NCBI GenBank assembly: GCA_018335855.1
Contig: JAGXRM010000019.1
Coordinates: 28,690-92,689, forward strand
DNA from: Clostridiales bacterium
Lineage (GTDB): Bacteria; Bacillota; Dethiobacteria; Dethiobacterales; Dethiobacteraceae
Reading direction: 5' to 3'
Length of the DNA: 64,000 nucleotides
The notes under the pieces were generated by a model. The model searched no databases. It saw nothing but the letters and a program-made list of their open reading frames with translations, and was not told where the DNA came from. The position numbers and the translations under genes were made by a program. This document shows, in pieces, positions 40,527 to 49,761 of this stretch (position 1 is the stretch's first letter; each line of letters begins with the position of its first letter).

Positions 40527-41711
40527 ATGACCTGTCTTCAGTTTTCAGGACTAGCCTTCGGTATTCCAAAAGAAATTATGAGTGGCGAAAGGCGTGTTTC
40601 TGCTATTCCGGAAACAGTTGACGCCTTAATCGCCGGTGGTGCAAGAGTCATATTAGAAAGCGGTGCGGGTGAGGGTTCGTTTATTACCGATGACGAGTAT
40701 GAAAAAGCCGGTGCTGAAATCGTCAGCGGTCCACAAGCCGTTTTTAGCAATTCCGACATTATCCTTAAAGTTAAAGAACCTGCCTTTAACCAGGAACTCG
40801 AAATGCATGAAGTGGATATGATGCATGCCGGTCAAACCCTAGTCACATTTATACACCCTGCTGCACCGTCAAATCATAACATGGTCAGAAAACTGGCCGA
40901 TAAAGGTGTTGTAAGCTTCACACTAGACAGCATCCCAAGGATCTCCCGTGCTCAGGGAATGGACGCATTGACGTCAATGAGTACCGTGGCAGGGTACAAA
41001 AGTGTTATCATTGCAGCCAACGTTCTGACTAAATTCGTTCCCATGGTTGGCACGGCTGTTGGGATGTTAAAACCTTCTACTGCACTGGTGATCGGTGCCG
41101 GCGTTGCCGGCCTGCAGGCAGCAGCAACCGCAAAGAGGCTGGGTGCAGTCGTCTATGCTCTGGATATACGTCCTGATGCAATAGAAAACGCTAAGAGCCT
41201 CGGTGTAAAGGTGATAGAAACAGGTATTCCGGCTGAGATTGCAGTGGGTGAAGGCGGCTATGCAAAAATGCTTCCTGAAGAATGGTTGATTAAAGAGCGG
41301 GCTATTATTGAGGAGACTGCAAAGAATGCCGATATAATCATAGCATGCGCCTTAGTACCCGGCAAAGTCGCACCAATATTAATTACAGAAAGCATGGTAA
41401 AGCAAATGAAGCCCGGCTCAGTAATCATCGATATCTCCATTGACCAGGGAGGGAACTGTGATTTAACCGTAGGAGCAGAAATCGTCAAACGTTATGATGT
41501 AATCATCGATGGCACAAAAAATATCCCCGGCATGGTTCCTACGAGTGCAACATGGATGTTTGCACGCAATATCTTTAACTTTGTATCCTATTTTATTATA
41601 GAGGGCAACGTGCAAATAAATTTAGAGGATGAGATTACTGGTTCATCCATTGTTACAAAAGATGGGGAAATCTTACATGTCGGGGCAAGAGAAGCGATGG
41701 GCCTGGACTAA
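40527..41711 (+). CDS. pntAA: NAD(P) transhydrogenase alpha subunit part 1 (domain I)
   Basis: Domain I binds NAD(H) and exchanges hydride with NADP(H) in domain III. The 394-residue protein starts FGIPKEIMSGERRVSAIPET, has the glycine-rich VIGAGVAGLQAAATAKRLGA, and the RQD-loop-equivalent SMSTVAGYKSVIIAA and CDLTVGAEIVKRYDVIID. It is related to alanine dehydrogenase. AGGAGGG precedes the ATG. It is the first gene of a three-gene pnt operon: NADH + NADP+ coupled to proton flow into the cell. Confidence 0.95.
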   Translation: MTCLQFSGLAFGIPKEIMSGERRVSAIPETVDALIAGGARVILESGAGEGSFITDDEYEKAGAEIVSGPQAVFSNSDIILKVKEPAFNQELEMHEVDMMHAGQTLVTFIHPAAPSNHNMVRKLADKGVVSFTLDSIPRISRAQGMDALTSMSTVAGYKSVIIAANVLTKFVPMVGTAVGMLKPSTALVIGAGVAGLQAAATAKRLGAVVYALDIRPDAIENAKSLGVKVIETGIPAEIAVGEGGYAKMLPEEWLIKERAIIEETAKNADIIIACALVPGKVAPILITESMVKQMKPGSVIIDISIDQGGNCDLTVGAEIVKRYDVIIDGTKNIPGMVPTSATWMFARNIFNFVSYFIIEGNVQINLEDEITGSSIVTKDGEILHVGAREAMGLD

Positions 41712-41727
41712 GAAAGGAGCCGTGCAT

Positions 41728-42003
41728 ATGAATTCTTTGTTTCTGCTACTTGTATTTATTATTGCAGCACTGCTTGGCTACAAAGTTATCAGTAGCGTTC
41801 CGCAGTTACTTCATACCCCTTTAATGTCTGGTACAAACGCTATTTCCGGAGTTACCATTCTTGGCTCTCTGGTCTCCACTGCGTTTGCATTATCATTCAA
41901 CAGTAAGATTTTTGGCTTTATTGCCATTGCCCTTGCCACCTTCAATCTCGTTGGCGGCTTTGTCATAACAGACAGAATGCTAAAAATGTTTAAGAGTAGT
42001 TGA
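41728..42003 (+). CDS. pntAB: NAD(P) transhydrogenase alpha subunit part 2 (PntAB)
   Basis: PntAB contributes the first transmembrane helices of the proton channel domain II. The 91-residue protein has MNSLFLLLVFIIAALLGYKV, then SGTNAISGVTILGSL and a C-terminal NLVGGFVITDRMLKMF; three helices are visible. I chose ATG 41728 with AAAGGAG upstream; a longer frame starting at 41629 overlaps the domain I gene. A 10-bp gap leads to pntB. Confidence 0.94.
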   Translation: MNSLFLLLVFIIAALLGYKVISSVPQLLHTPLMSGTNAISGVTILGSLVSTAFALSFNSKIFGFIAIALATFNLVGGFVITDRMLKMFKSS

Positions 42004-42013
42004 GGTATATAAA

Positions 42014-43930
42014 ATGACTGAAGCATATATCATTTCCATAACTCTATCCGTTTTCATCCTGCTGGGAATTAAGTTTATGAGTTCTCCCAAAACAGCGGTC
42101 CAAGGAAATCGCTTGGCGGCAATAAGCATGTTTGCCGCTATTCTGTTCGTACTATATAGAAATGAAATCGTCCAACTCCCACTGCTTTGGGTTGCTATCG
42201 CCACGGGCGGAACCATTGGTTACGTAATGGCAATTAGAGTAACCATGATAAAAATGCCTCAAATGGTAGCTTTGCTCAACGGCTGTGGCGGCGGTGCATC
42301 CGCACTGGTGGCCCTTATTGAAATTATTGAACGGTCTGCTCAGATGGACATCGCCATGAGGACATCAAGCCAACTGGCACTTCTGGTGGGAGGGGTAACT
42401 CTCAGTGGCAGTCTTATTGCGGCAGCCAAACTGGATTCGCGCATTTCACAGAAACCTGTTATTATCCCACACTATAACTCCGTATCAAAGATACTGCTCA
42501 TCGCTATTGGCGCACTGGCCATTATGTCCTCCGCCTACCTGATGCCGGAAGCAATTGTGTTAATGTCGTTTCTGGCTGTAAGCCTGTCTCTTGTTTTGGG
42601 CATTATCTTCGCTATCAGGGTAGGCGGTGCTGACATGCCAATAACCATTTCTCTGCTAAACGCCTGCTCAGGGTTGGCAGCAGCCATCACCGGCTTTACC
42701 ATCTCCGAACCATTACTCGTTGCCGTAGGCGCAATTGTAGGCGCTTCCGGCCTTATTCTTACAAAAATTATGTGTTCTGCCATGGGCCGTTCGCTCAGCA
42801 GTGTGCTGCAGGGAGTGTCAGTAAAGCCTGCTAACAGAAGCACCGCTCCTGAGCAGGCAATCGTTGCAGGGTCTGTACAGGATCGCCCCTCTGCTATTCT
42901 CAGAAGCGCGAAACGTGTCATTATCGTGCCAGGCTACGGCATGGCTGTGGCACAGGCTCAGATGCATGTCAAAAAAATAACGGACCTGCTCGAACAAAAA
43001 GGCATTGACGTTACATTCGCCATTCATCCCGTTGCCGGCCGTATGCCCGGACATATGAATGTCCTCCTGGCAGAAGCGGATGTTCCTTACGAAAAACTCT
43101 GCGAAATGAGCGAAATAAACCCAAGGTTCAAAGACACGGATGTAGTGCTTGTGGTTGGTGCCTCCGATGTCATTAACCCGGCGGCCAACACCGCAGAAGG
43201 AACGCCGATCTACGGCATGCCTGTCCTCAACGTCGCGGAAGCTCGCCATGTGGTCATCTGTAACCTTGATACAAAGCCAGGCTACTCCGGCGTCGAAAAC
43301 ACGCTCTACACCATGCCCCACGTATCCCTCCTGCTCGGTAACGCCGCAACCACACTTGATAAACTGGCAGCAGAGCTTAGCCATGACGCAAGTCCAGAAA
43401 TCGAATCGGCTACAATACAGAGCAATTCACCCGCTGGCCTTCTGAGATGTGCCCAAAGTGTCATTATCGTTCCAGGCTACGGCATGGCTGTGGCACAGGC
43501 TCAGATGCATGTCAAAAAAATAACGGACCTGCTCGAACAAAAAGGCATTGACGTTACATTCGCCATTCATCCCGTTGCCGGTCGTATGCCCGGACATATG
43601 AATGTCCTCCTGGCAGAAGCGGATGTTCCTTACGAAAAACTCTGCGAAATGAGCGAAATAAACCCCAGATTCAAAGACACTGATGTGGTACTTGTAGTCG
43701 GCGCATCCGATGTCATCAATCCGGCGGCCAACACCGCAGAAGGAACCCCAATCTACGGCATGCCTGTCTTAAACGTTGCCGAAGCTCGCCATGTGATCAT
43801 CTGTAACCTTGATACAAAGCCAGGCTACTCCGGCGTCGAAAACACGCTCTACACCATGCCCCACGTAACCCTCCTGCTCGGTAACGCCGCAAACACACTC
43901 GATAAACTGGCGGCAGAGCTTCAAGCCTAA
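42014..43930 (+). CDS. pntB: NAD(P) transhydrogenase beta subunit with duplicated domain III
   Basis: Residues 1 to about 270 are the membrane domain II with eight or nine helices (ALLNGCGGGASALVALIE, LLNACSGLAAAITGF). Two NADP(H)-binding domains III follow: about 301-457 and 482-638, each with VPGYGMAVAQAQ and GASDVINPAANTAEGTPIYG. They differ at about three amino acids over 155. Usual PntB has one copy and about 460 residues; this has 638. The linker (SHDASPEIESATIQSNSPA) resembles the normal hinge. Both copies keep the NADP motif GYSGVEN, so both could be active. Confidence 0.95.
   Translation: MTEAYIISITLSVFILLGIKFMSSPKTAVQGNRLAAISMFAAILFVLYRNEIVQLPLLWVAIATGGTIGYVMAIRVTMIKMPQMVALLNGCGGGASALVALIEIIERSAQMDIAMRTSSQLALLVGGVTLSGSLIAAAKLDSRISQKPVIIPHYNSVSKILLIAIGALAIMSSAYLMPEAIVLMSFLAVSLSLVLGIIFAIRVGGADMPITISLLNACSGLAAAITGFTISEPLLVAVGAIVGASGLILTKIMCSAMGRSLSSVLQGVSVKPANRSTAPEQAIVAGSVQDRPSAILRSAKRVIIVPGYGMAVAQAQMHVKKITDLLEQKGIDVTFAIHPVAGRMPGHMNVLLAEADVPYEKLCEMSEINPRFKDTDVVLVVGASDVINPAANTAEGTPIYGMPVLNVAEARHVVICNLDTKPGYSGVENTLYTMPHVSLLLGNAATTLDKLAAELSHDASPEIESATIQSNSPAGLLRCAQSVIIVPGYGMAVAQAQMHVKKITDLLEQKGIDVTFAIHPVAGRMPGHMNVLLAEADVPYEKLCEMSEINPRFKDTDVVLVVGASDVINPAANTAEGTPIYGMPVLNVAEARHVIICNLDTKPGYSGVENTLYTMPHVTLLLGNAANTLDKLAAELQA
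42914..43923 (+). repeat. Tandem duplication within pntB (543-bp unit)
   Basis: Sequence from 42914 recurs at an offset of 543 bases (42931 matches 43474). The first 190 bases or so are almost identical, a middle part (43135-43250 against 43678-43793) differs at many third positions, and later parts are again near-identical. The duplication preserves the reading frame (181 codons). Confidence 0.95.
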
Positions 43931-44009
43931 ATGCCTGCCATAGCTTCTTTTTCTTTGACCATCATTATAGCAGCATGCACACTATACGCTCTCCTATAAT
44001 ACAAGAAAG

Positions 44010-44043
44010 GCGCGCTTATTCGGTTCCCTCAACGCGCGCTTTT
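44010..44043 (+). terminator. Intrinsic terminator of the pnt operon
   Basis: GCGCGC (44010-44015) and GCGCGC (44034-44039) are self-complementary and flank an 18-base loop; TTTT follows. The pntB stop is about 80 bp upstream. Confidence 0.7.
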
Positions 44044-44104
44044 CAGTACTGTGTTCCGCTGCCGATTTGCAAATGCAAATCGTTATAATTTCCTACAGTA
44101 CAAG

Positions 44105-44131
44105 AAACCCAAGCCTAGAAGGCTTGGGTTT
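44105..44131. terminator. Bidirectional terminator between pntB and the phosphorylase gene
   Basis: AAACCCAAGCC and GGCTTGGGTTT form a perfect 11-base-pair stem around TAGAA, with A and T runs at either end. It serves the convergent pnt and nucleoside phosphorylase transcripts. The 43931-44159 gap has no gene. Confidence 0.92.
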
Positions 44132-44159
44132 TAGCGTTTTGGTAGGCAAGTATATCTAT

Positions 44160-45464
44160 TTACGTAATCCGTGCTAACACTATGGAGCGCGGTTCTGGCG
44201 GCCTGCCGTAACCGTAGGCGGTGACCAACTGAGCGGCCGCAGGTGCCAACTTATCTTCCACATCGGCAAATAACTCGGCCAGCGGCTCCCCCTCCCGGAC
44301 ACTGTCTCCCAACTTTTTATACAGACGGATGCCAGCCAGAAGGTCGATTGAATCTCCTTTTTTTTCGCGGCCGGCACCAAGAAGTACGGTGGAGCGACCC
44401 ACAATTCGGGCGTCAAGGCGGTTCAGATAGCCGGTTGCCGTGGAATGGAGTACTGTTCTGTACTTCGGTGTTCCCATAATTTCCGGATGATCAACAACAG
44501 CTGTGTCGCCTCCCTGAGCGGAGATCAGGCGACGCATGGCCATAAGCGCACTGCCATCAGTCAGTAACTGCAGCAACAATTCGCGAGCATCACTATTCTC
44601 ACTTTTTAAACCGGAAACGACGAGCAGCTCAGCGCCCAGTTCCAGACACAGTTCAGTCAGGTCTGCGGGGCCTTCGCCTCGCAGTGTCTCCAGCGCTTCC
44701 AGCACTTCTATGTGGTTCCCTACAGTGTTACCCAGAGGCTGGTCCATAGATGTGATCAGGGCATGAGTCCGGCGGCCCAGAGTGCGTCCAATGGCCACCA
44801 TGACCCGGGCCAGTTCTGCGGCATCATCCTCATTGCGCATGAAGGCGCCACTGCCGGTTTTGACATCAAGGACAATACTTTGCGCACCGGCGGCTATCTT
44901 TTTGCTCATCACAGAAGAGGCGATGAGCGGAATGCTGTCCACTGTGGCTGTAACATCCCGCAGTGAGTAGAGTTTACCATCTGCCGGAGTCATTTGCGGT
45001 GACTGCCCCATGATGGCGACCCCGGTCTCCCGGACAAGGGCCATGAATTCGGTACGGGTCAGATCGGTGCGGAACCCGGGAATACAGGAAAGCTTGTCAA
45101 TGGTACCCCCTGTGTGTCCCAGCCCCCGGCCCGACATTTTCGCTACCGCCACACCGGCTGCTGCCAATAGCGGCAGAAGGATCAGTGTCGTCTTATCGCC
45201 TACCCCGCCGGTGGAATGCTTATCAACAACAGTCTTATCCATACCGGCAAACTCCAGCATCTCTCCGGAACGGGCGAGGGAATCTGTAAGCGCCGCCGTT
45301 TCCTTCTCGTCCATACCGCGGAAAAAGACAGCCATTAACCAGGCGGATGCCTGGTAATCAGGAATATCACCGTTAGTAAAACCCTGGATGAAGGCATTAA
45401 TTTCTTCCGTTGAAAGGGAAGCGCCGTCTCTCTTTTTGCTGATAATATCCTGGGCCCGCATCAT
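44160..45464 (-). CDS. pdp: Pyrimidine-nucleoside (thymidine) phosphorylase
   Basis: The enzyme splits thymidine, deoxyuridine or uridine with phosphate in nucleoside salvage. The 434-residue protein has [20 protein letters not shown], the signature [20 protein letters not shown] and the phosphate-site VKTGSGAFM. Substrate breadth (pdp or deoA) cannot be settled by eye. It overlaps deoB by four bases, so both belong to a deoxyribonucleoside salvage operon. Confidence 0.92.
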   Translation of the reverse strand: MMRAQDIISKKRDGASLSTEEINAFIQGFTNGDIPDYQASAWLMAVFFRGMDEKETAALTDSLARSGEMLEFAGMDKTVVDKHSTGGVGDKTTLILLPLLAAAGVAVAKMSGRGLGHTGGTIDKLSCIPGFRTDLTRTEFMALVRETGVAIMGQSPQMTPADGKLYSLRDVTATVDSIPLIASSVMSKKIAAGAQSIVLDVKTGSGAFMRNEDDAAELARVMVAIGRTLGRRTHALITSMDQPLGNTVGNHIEVLEALETLRGEGPADLTELCLELGAELLVVSGLKSENSDARELLLQLLTDGSALMAMRRLISAQGGDTAVVDHPEIMGTPKYRTVLHSTATGYLNRLDARIVGRSTVLLGAGREKKGDSIDLLAGIRLYKKLGDSVREGEPLAELFADVEDKLAPAAAQLVTAYGYGRPPEPRSIVLARIT

Positions 45465-46639
45465 AACTTAAACCCCAGTTCCCGGGAAAAACTTTGTCCG
45501 GCAGTCAGAGGCGGAATACCTAACAGATCGGCGATGGTAGCGCCCAGGTCGGCAAACGTTCCTCTGATGCCCAGATTGACCGGGCGGCTGTTTCTGCCGT
45601 AAACCAAGAGAGGTACATACTCCCGGGTATGATCGGTATGGGGAAACGTTGGGTCGCAACCGTGATCGGCCACAACAAATAGTAGATCGCTTTCTGCCAT
45701 ATTACTCATCACTTCAGGCAATTGACTGTCAAAACGCTCCAACGCCTTGCCATAGCCTGGTGCGTCGTTGCGATGGCCATATACCATATCAAAATCCACT
45801 AAGTTAACAAAAATCAGGCCTTGGGGATGCCGTTCCATGGCTGTAAGCACCATGGCCATCCCTTCATCGTTACTTTTGGAATGCAGGGAAGCCGTGATGC
45901 CTCTATTGGCGAAAATATCAGGAATTTTACCGATACCCACCACTTCGTGGCCATGCTCCGACAGAATATCTAATAGTGTGGGTTGAGGAGGTACCAGGGA
46001 ATAATCTTTCCGGTTAGGCGTCCGTATAAACTGTCCCGGTGTCCCCGTAAAGGGACGGGCGATAACCCGGCCTACTGCGTACTCGTCGCAGAGCAGGCTT
46101 CTGGCGGCAGCACACCATTCATATAATACCGGCAGTGGAACAACATCTTCGTGAGCAGCTATCTGAAAAACACTGTCCGCCGATGTATACACAATGGGAC
46201 GTCCGCTTTGCATATGTTCCCGCCCCAGAAGATCAATGATTTCTGTCCCTGAAGCTTTGATGTTACCAAGGACCGTGCATCCCACAGCTAATTCAAAAGG
46301 CTCAATAATTTCCGGGGGGAAACCGTCAGGAAATACGGGGAAAGCCTGGTCAAGGATGATACCGGCCATCTCCCAGTGACCTGTGGTCGTATCCTTCCCC
46401 GGGGAACGCTCCGCCATTTTACCGAATGCCGCCACAGGCTTGTCCGTACAGGGAACTCCCTGAACATCAGTGAGGCAGCCAAGGCCGAATGATTCCAGGG
46501 TGGATAGCTGTAATCCCCCTACTGCTTCGGAGATGTGGGCCAGAGTGTTACTTCCGGCGTCTCCATAAAATGAGGCGTCGGGAAGTTCCCCCACGCCTAA
46601 ACTGTCAAGCACGATGATAATAACCCGGTTAATTTTCAC
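45461..46639 (-). CDS. deoB: Phosphopentomutase
   Basis: DeoB interconverts (deoxy)ribose 1- and 5-phosphate. The 392-residue protein begins [19 protein letters not shown] with the metal-binding Asp, and has [12 protein letters not shown] with the phosphorylated Thr, plus [19 protein letters not shown]. It belongs to the alkaline phosphatase superfamily and needs Mn2+. It links phosphorylase (overlap) and xerD (9 bp). Confidence 0.96.
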   Translation of the reverse strand: MKINRVIIIVLDSLGVGELPDASFYGDAGSNTLAHISEAVGGLQLSTLESFGLGCLTDVQGVPCTDKPVAAFGKMAERSPGKDTTTGHWEMAGIILDQAFPVFPDGFPPEIIEPFELAVGCTVLGNIKASGTEIIDLLGREHMQSGRPIVYTSADSVFQIAAHEDVVPLPVLYEWCAAARSLLCDEYAVGRVIARPFTGTPGQFIRTPNRKDYSLVPPQPTLLDILSEHGHEVVGIGKIPDIFANRGITASLHSKSNDEGMAMVLTAMERHPQGLIFVNLVDFDMVYGHRNDAPGYGKALERFDSQLPEVMSNMAESDLLFVVADHGCDPTFPHTDHTREYVPLLVYGRNSRPVNLGIRGTFADLGATIADLLGIPPLTAGQSFSRELGFKL

Positions 46640-46648
46640 GTTAGCCTC

Positions 46649-47536
46649 CTACGCTCTGGGATGGGTTTTTTCATACACATCTTTTAACTTGCGTTTTGTC
46701 ACCTGTGTGTAGATTTGCGTGGTGGATATATCGGCATGGCCAAGCATCTCCTGGACGGAGCGCAAATCGGCGCCGTTTTCCAAAAGGTGTGTGGCAAACG
46801 AGTGACGGATTGTGTGGGGCGTAACATCTTTGGTGATATTAGCCTGACGGGCATACTTTTTCAGAATCTTCCAGAAACCCTGCCTTGTCAGCCGGTTTCC
46901 GTGCTGATTCACAAAAAGAGCAGCTTCGCCGTTATGGCGGACAAGCTTGGGGCGGCTACCGGCCAGGTATTGATCTACATTCCTGATAGCCACCGAGCCC
47001 AGAGGAACAAGTCTTTCCTTAGAACCCTTTCCGGTGCAGCGGATAAACCCCGCTTCCAGGTTGATATCACCCACATCCAACGACATTAACTCGGACACAC
47101 GGATTCCGGTGGCATAAATCACTTCCAGCATCGCTTTGTCACGGACACCGGTCACCTGAAGGGAGTCAGGCTGTTCAAGCAAACGGTCTATTTCATCAGG
47201 AGTCATGACCCGGGGAAGCTTTTTCTCCAATTTCGGGGATTCCAAATCGGTTGCAGGGTTTTCAGCAATCACTTTCTCGTGAAAAAGATAATTGCAAAAA
47301 GAACGAATAGATGCCAGATTGCGGGAAAGGGTGGCCGTTGCCTTTCCCGATTTCTGCAAACTAAGGAGATACCCGACAATTTCCGCACGGGTTGCCTTCT
47401 CTATACTCTCTACGCCGTGCTGCTTTAAATATGTACAAAACGATCGTAAATCCCGGTTATAGGATTCCAGAGTATTTTTAGCCAGTCCTTTTTCCACAGA
47501 AACATAATGAATAAAATCCCTCAGCAACCTGTCCAT
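46649..47536 (-). CDS. xerD: Tyrosine recombinase XerD
   Basis: XerD resolves chromosome dimers at dif. The 295-residue protein has the SAM-like N-terminal domain and the catalytic residues Arg in ATGIRVSELM, HxxR in TPHTIRHSFATHL, His in LGHADISTTQ and the Tyr nucleophile in IYTQV. Gene neighbours (NUDIX gene, deoB) agree with conserved xerD context. I would not exclude XerC or a similar relative. No phage attachment signs are near. Confidence 0.92.
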   Translation of the reverse strand: MDRLLRDFIHYVSVEKGLAKNTLESYNRDLRSFCTYLKQHGVESIEKATRAEIVGYLLSLQKSGKATATLSRNLASIRSFCNYLFHEKVIAENPATDLESPKLEKKLPRVMTPDEIDRLLEQPDSLQVTGVRDKAMLEVIYATGIRVSELMSLDVGDINLEAGFIRCTGKGSKERLVPLGSVAIRNVDQYLAGSRPKLVRHNGEAALFVNQHGNRLTRQGFWKILKKYARQANITKDVTPHTIRHSFATHLLENGADLRSVQEMLGHADISTTQIYTQVTKRKLKDVYEKTHPRA

Positions 47537-47629
47537 TTACGATCTCCTTTTTTTCTCTGCCTGAGCTCACGTTAATGTCTTTAAAGTGATTCAACATTTT
47601 AGTAAAGAAATCCTTTTCTCCCAAGAAAA

Positions 47630-47872
47630 TCATAGCCCATTTTGATAAAATTCGTTTATAAAATATAAAAACCGAGGGAAAATCCCATGTTTTTCTTCCT
47701 CTACGCCATCAACCGACACTTTTATCGCTTCGCCGCGCGGTTCCCGGAAGTGAACCGTCTGTGGTCTCAGTGCCTTGAATGTGTAGTACTGAAGTAAAGG
47801 CAACATAAGTAACAGTACTAAACTTATCAGGATAAACCGCAGAAAGGTTCTCCCGACAATGAAAACCCGCAT
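47630..47872 (-). CDS. DUF4227 (YqzK-like) small membrane protein
   Basis: This 80-residue protein of unknown function has one N-terminal membrane helix (FLRFILISLVLLLMLPLLQYY) and an extracytoplasmic tail (EPRGEAIKVSVDG). It resembles YqzK, which lies between fur and xerD in Bacilli. Here it precedes xerD by 93 bp. A GAGGGG lies upstream of the ATG. Confidence 0.82.
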   Translation of the reverse strand: MRVFIVGRTFLRFILISLVLLLMLPLLQYYTFKALRPQTVHFREPRGEAIKVSVDGVEEEKHGIFPRFLYFINEFYQNGL

Positions 47873-47914
47873 ACTACCCCTCCTCTTATATTATGTTATG
47901 GAGGGGATGCTTTT

Positions 47915-48331
47915 TTAGAACTGTTTAAATGCCTCTTGCAGAGCTGTATAAGGTTCTCCTACGGCGTCGGCCACTGTTTCGTGGGTATATACCTCCATAT
48001 GTATTCTCAAGCAACCTGGCGCCGATCTGTGTTGCCATTCGTCCGGCAATTTCGCTCATCGGCTCCAAAAGCGGCAGAGAACGGTCAGGAAGCTGAATCG
48101 TTTCATAGGCAATCGCTACCGTTTTTTCTCGGCCAGCAGTTTAGCCAGCTCAGGGGCGGCAGCTAAATGCAGATATGTAAAAATAATCTGCCCTTCACGG
48201 ATAAATCCATACTCCGCAGGAAGCGGCTCTTTTACTTTCACGATGAGATCAGCCTGCTCCCAGACAGCTTGTCCGCTGTCAGCCAGTTTTGCACCAGCGG
48301 CAGCGTATTCTTCATCTTTATTTCTACCCAA
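47915..48331 (-). pseudogene. ald: Alanine dehydrogenase pseudogene
   Basis: The first part (48116-48331) reads [20 protein letters not shown] and [20 protein letters not shown], the N-terminal region of alanine dehydrogenase. A one-base shift in an A-run leads to a second frame with [20 protein letters not shown] and [16 protein letters not shown] further shift near 48005 yields [20 protein letters not shown], which is the C-terminus. The NAD-binding core and the first about 45 residues are missing. It lies 13 bp after spoIIM. Confidence 0.85.
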
Positions 48332-48344
48332 CCTTCTGTCAAAT

Positions 48345-49001
48345 TTACAATATAGCCACCATCGCCCTCATAAATACAGGGGTAATCAACGCCTCGATCA
48401 GACCGCCCAGAGTCAGAAAAGCTGCGGCTGCAAGCATAAGAAAGGTAAACTGAATCAAGTAAGCGCCGACCGGAAATTGTTTGCCGCCAAAGCGACGCCG
48501 CAGATGCAACATGGACAAGGTAATCGCAGCCACACCGGCCAGCATTGAAACGGGAATATAAACAAGGTTCTGAGGCATTACCGCACTGAGAGCAAACATT
48601 ACACCACGCATTGCATTTTGCTCTGCCAGAAAACCTACAGTAAAACCAATGGTGAATCCACGATAAAATAGCAGGATGAGTACCACTGCAAAGCCGAAAA
48701 AGAAGCTTCCGCACAACCATAGAGCTGCCAGGAACTTTCCGTTCTGCAGCAAAGAATTCTGAAGAATCAGCGAATTATTCACAGGCTGCTGCTCTGCAAG
48801 AAAACCAACAAACCCGAAGAAATAAAGATTTAACTCCCGTACCTGTTCCTCTGCCAAAAGGCGTACAGATAAAGCTCCCAAGGCCACGCCCAGGGTAAAT
48901 ACAGCGATTACCAACAGATAAATGAAAAACTGATCGCGGATGTGCTCAACTAGCGCTTCCTGAAATCTTTGCCACACGGTTCTCCCCCTCCACTCTGGCA
49001 T
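48345..49001 (-). CDS. spoIIM: Stage II sporulation protein M
   Basis: SpoIIM is a membrane part of the SpoIID-SpoIIM-SpoIIP complex that drives engulfment. The 218-residue protein has five hydrophobic segments, with the family block [20 protein letters not shown] and the C-terminal [16 protein letters not shown]. Length is typical. It ends directly beside an ald pseudogene and follows the NUDIX gene by 31 bp. Confidence 0.93.
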   Translation of the reverse strand: MPEWRGRTVWQRFQEALVEHIRDQFFIYLLVIAVFTLGVALGALSVRLLAEEQVRELNLYFFGFVGFLAEQQPVNNSLILQNSLLQNGKFLAALWLCGSFFFGFAVVLILLFYRGFTIGFTVGFLAEQNAMRGVMFALSAVMPQNLVYIPVSMLAGVAAITLSMLHLRRRFGGKQFPVGAYLIQFTFLMLAAAAFLTLGGLIEALITPVFMRAMVAIL

Positions 49002-49032
49002 AGTTTATGCGGGAGTAACCTTGTTTATGTCG

Positions 49033-49560
49033 CTACGCTTCCATCAGGTCGGCGGCCAACAACAACGCAATCAGCGTTTTGCCGTCTTCGATCCGTCCCT
49101 GCCTGGCCATAGCCAACGCTTCGTTGAAGGGAATCTTAAGTGGTTCGAGAATTTCGTCCTCTGGTTTGGCCACATCTACGGGTTCCAGATCGGTAGCCAA
49201 ATAAATGTAGAGCTTCTCAGAAGCAAAACCGGGCGACGAATAATAAAAAGCGATTTGACGCAGGGTTCCGGGTTTCATTCCCACTTCCTCACCCAGTTCC
49301 CTTACGGCACAGGCTGCAGGGTCTTCCTTCTCATCCAGTTTGCCTGCGGGAATCTCCAGAAGTTCTTTCTCAATGGGTTTGCGGAACTGGCGGACAAAGA
49401 AAACATCGTTTTGGGCCGTGATGGCCAGAATTGCCACCGCTCCCGGATGTTCAACAATTTCCCTTTTTGACATATTGCCGTTGGTTAATTCCACATCGTC
49501 GACCCGAAGATTAATAGTTTTACCCTCGTAAATCATTTTTGTTGACGTTGTATTTTCCAT
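49033..49560 (-). CDS. nudF: ADP-ribose pyrophosphatase (NUDIX)
   Basis: The enzyme hydrolyses ADP-ribose. The 175-residue protein has the NUDIX box beginning GKLDEKEDPAACAVRELGEE followed by VGMKPGTL, with EIPAGK before it. Upstream is EYEGKT-like YEGKTINLRVDDVELTNG, typical of NudF. It is in the same chromosomal context (near xerD) in many Gram-positives. The start follows AGGAGG. Confidence 0.93.
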   Translation of the reverse strand: MENTTSTKMIYEGKTINLRVDDVELTNGNMSKREIVEHPGAVAILAITAQNDVFFVRQFRKPIEKELLEIPAGKLDEKEDPAACAVRELGEEVGMKPGTLRQIAFYYSSPGFASEKLYIYLATDLEPVDVAKPEDEILEPLKIPFNEALAMARQGRIEDGKTLIALLLAADLMEA

Positions 49561-49632
49561 ACGATCCTCCTATGCATATTTTTCCAGCGCATACATACAC
49601 TATTGTAATCGTACAGAGAAGGAGGCTGTTTA

Positions 49633-49761
49633 ATGCAAACCTATATTCAAAAGGACAAGCTCATTTTTATCGGCACAATACGGGAGTTGAAATCCTTTCT
49701 GCAAACAATGTCTGACCGGCCTGAAACACTGGCTGAGTTTATTTCATCCAAGTTGCATTAA
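49633..49761 (+). CDS. 42-residue conserved-looking small protein
   Basis: ATG 49633 follows AAGGAGG at good spacing. The product, beginning MQTYIQKDKLIFIGTIRELK, has a balanced composition and no membrane helix, ending in EFISSKLH. It is the only plus-strand gene in about 15 kb and its stop overlaps the stop of the DUF3866 gene by a few bases. I do not recognise a family; a similar 'TYIQKDKLIFxG' small protein may exist next to other clostridial loci, from memory only. Confidence 0.6.
   Translation: MQTYIQKDKLIFIGTIRELKSFLQTMSDRPETLAEFISSKLH

Noticed and set aside
43149..43445. 98-residue plus-strand frame inside pntB
   Set aside because: It lies within the domain III repeat in another frame and has no independent support.
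48238..48720. 160-residue frame within spoIIM
   Set aside because: It is an antiparallel-free shadow in another frame of spoIIM; spoIIM has the family motifs.
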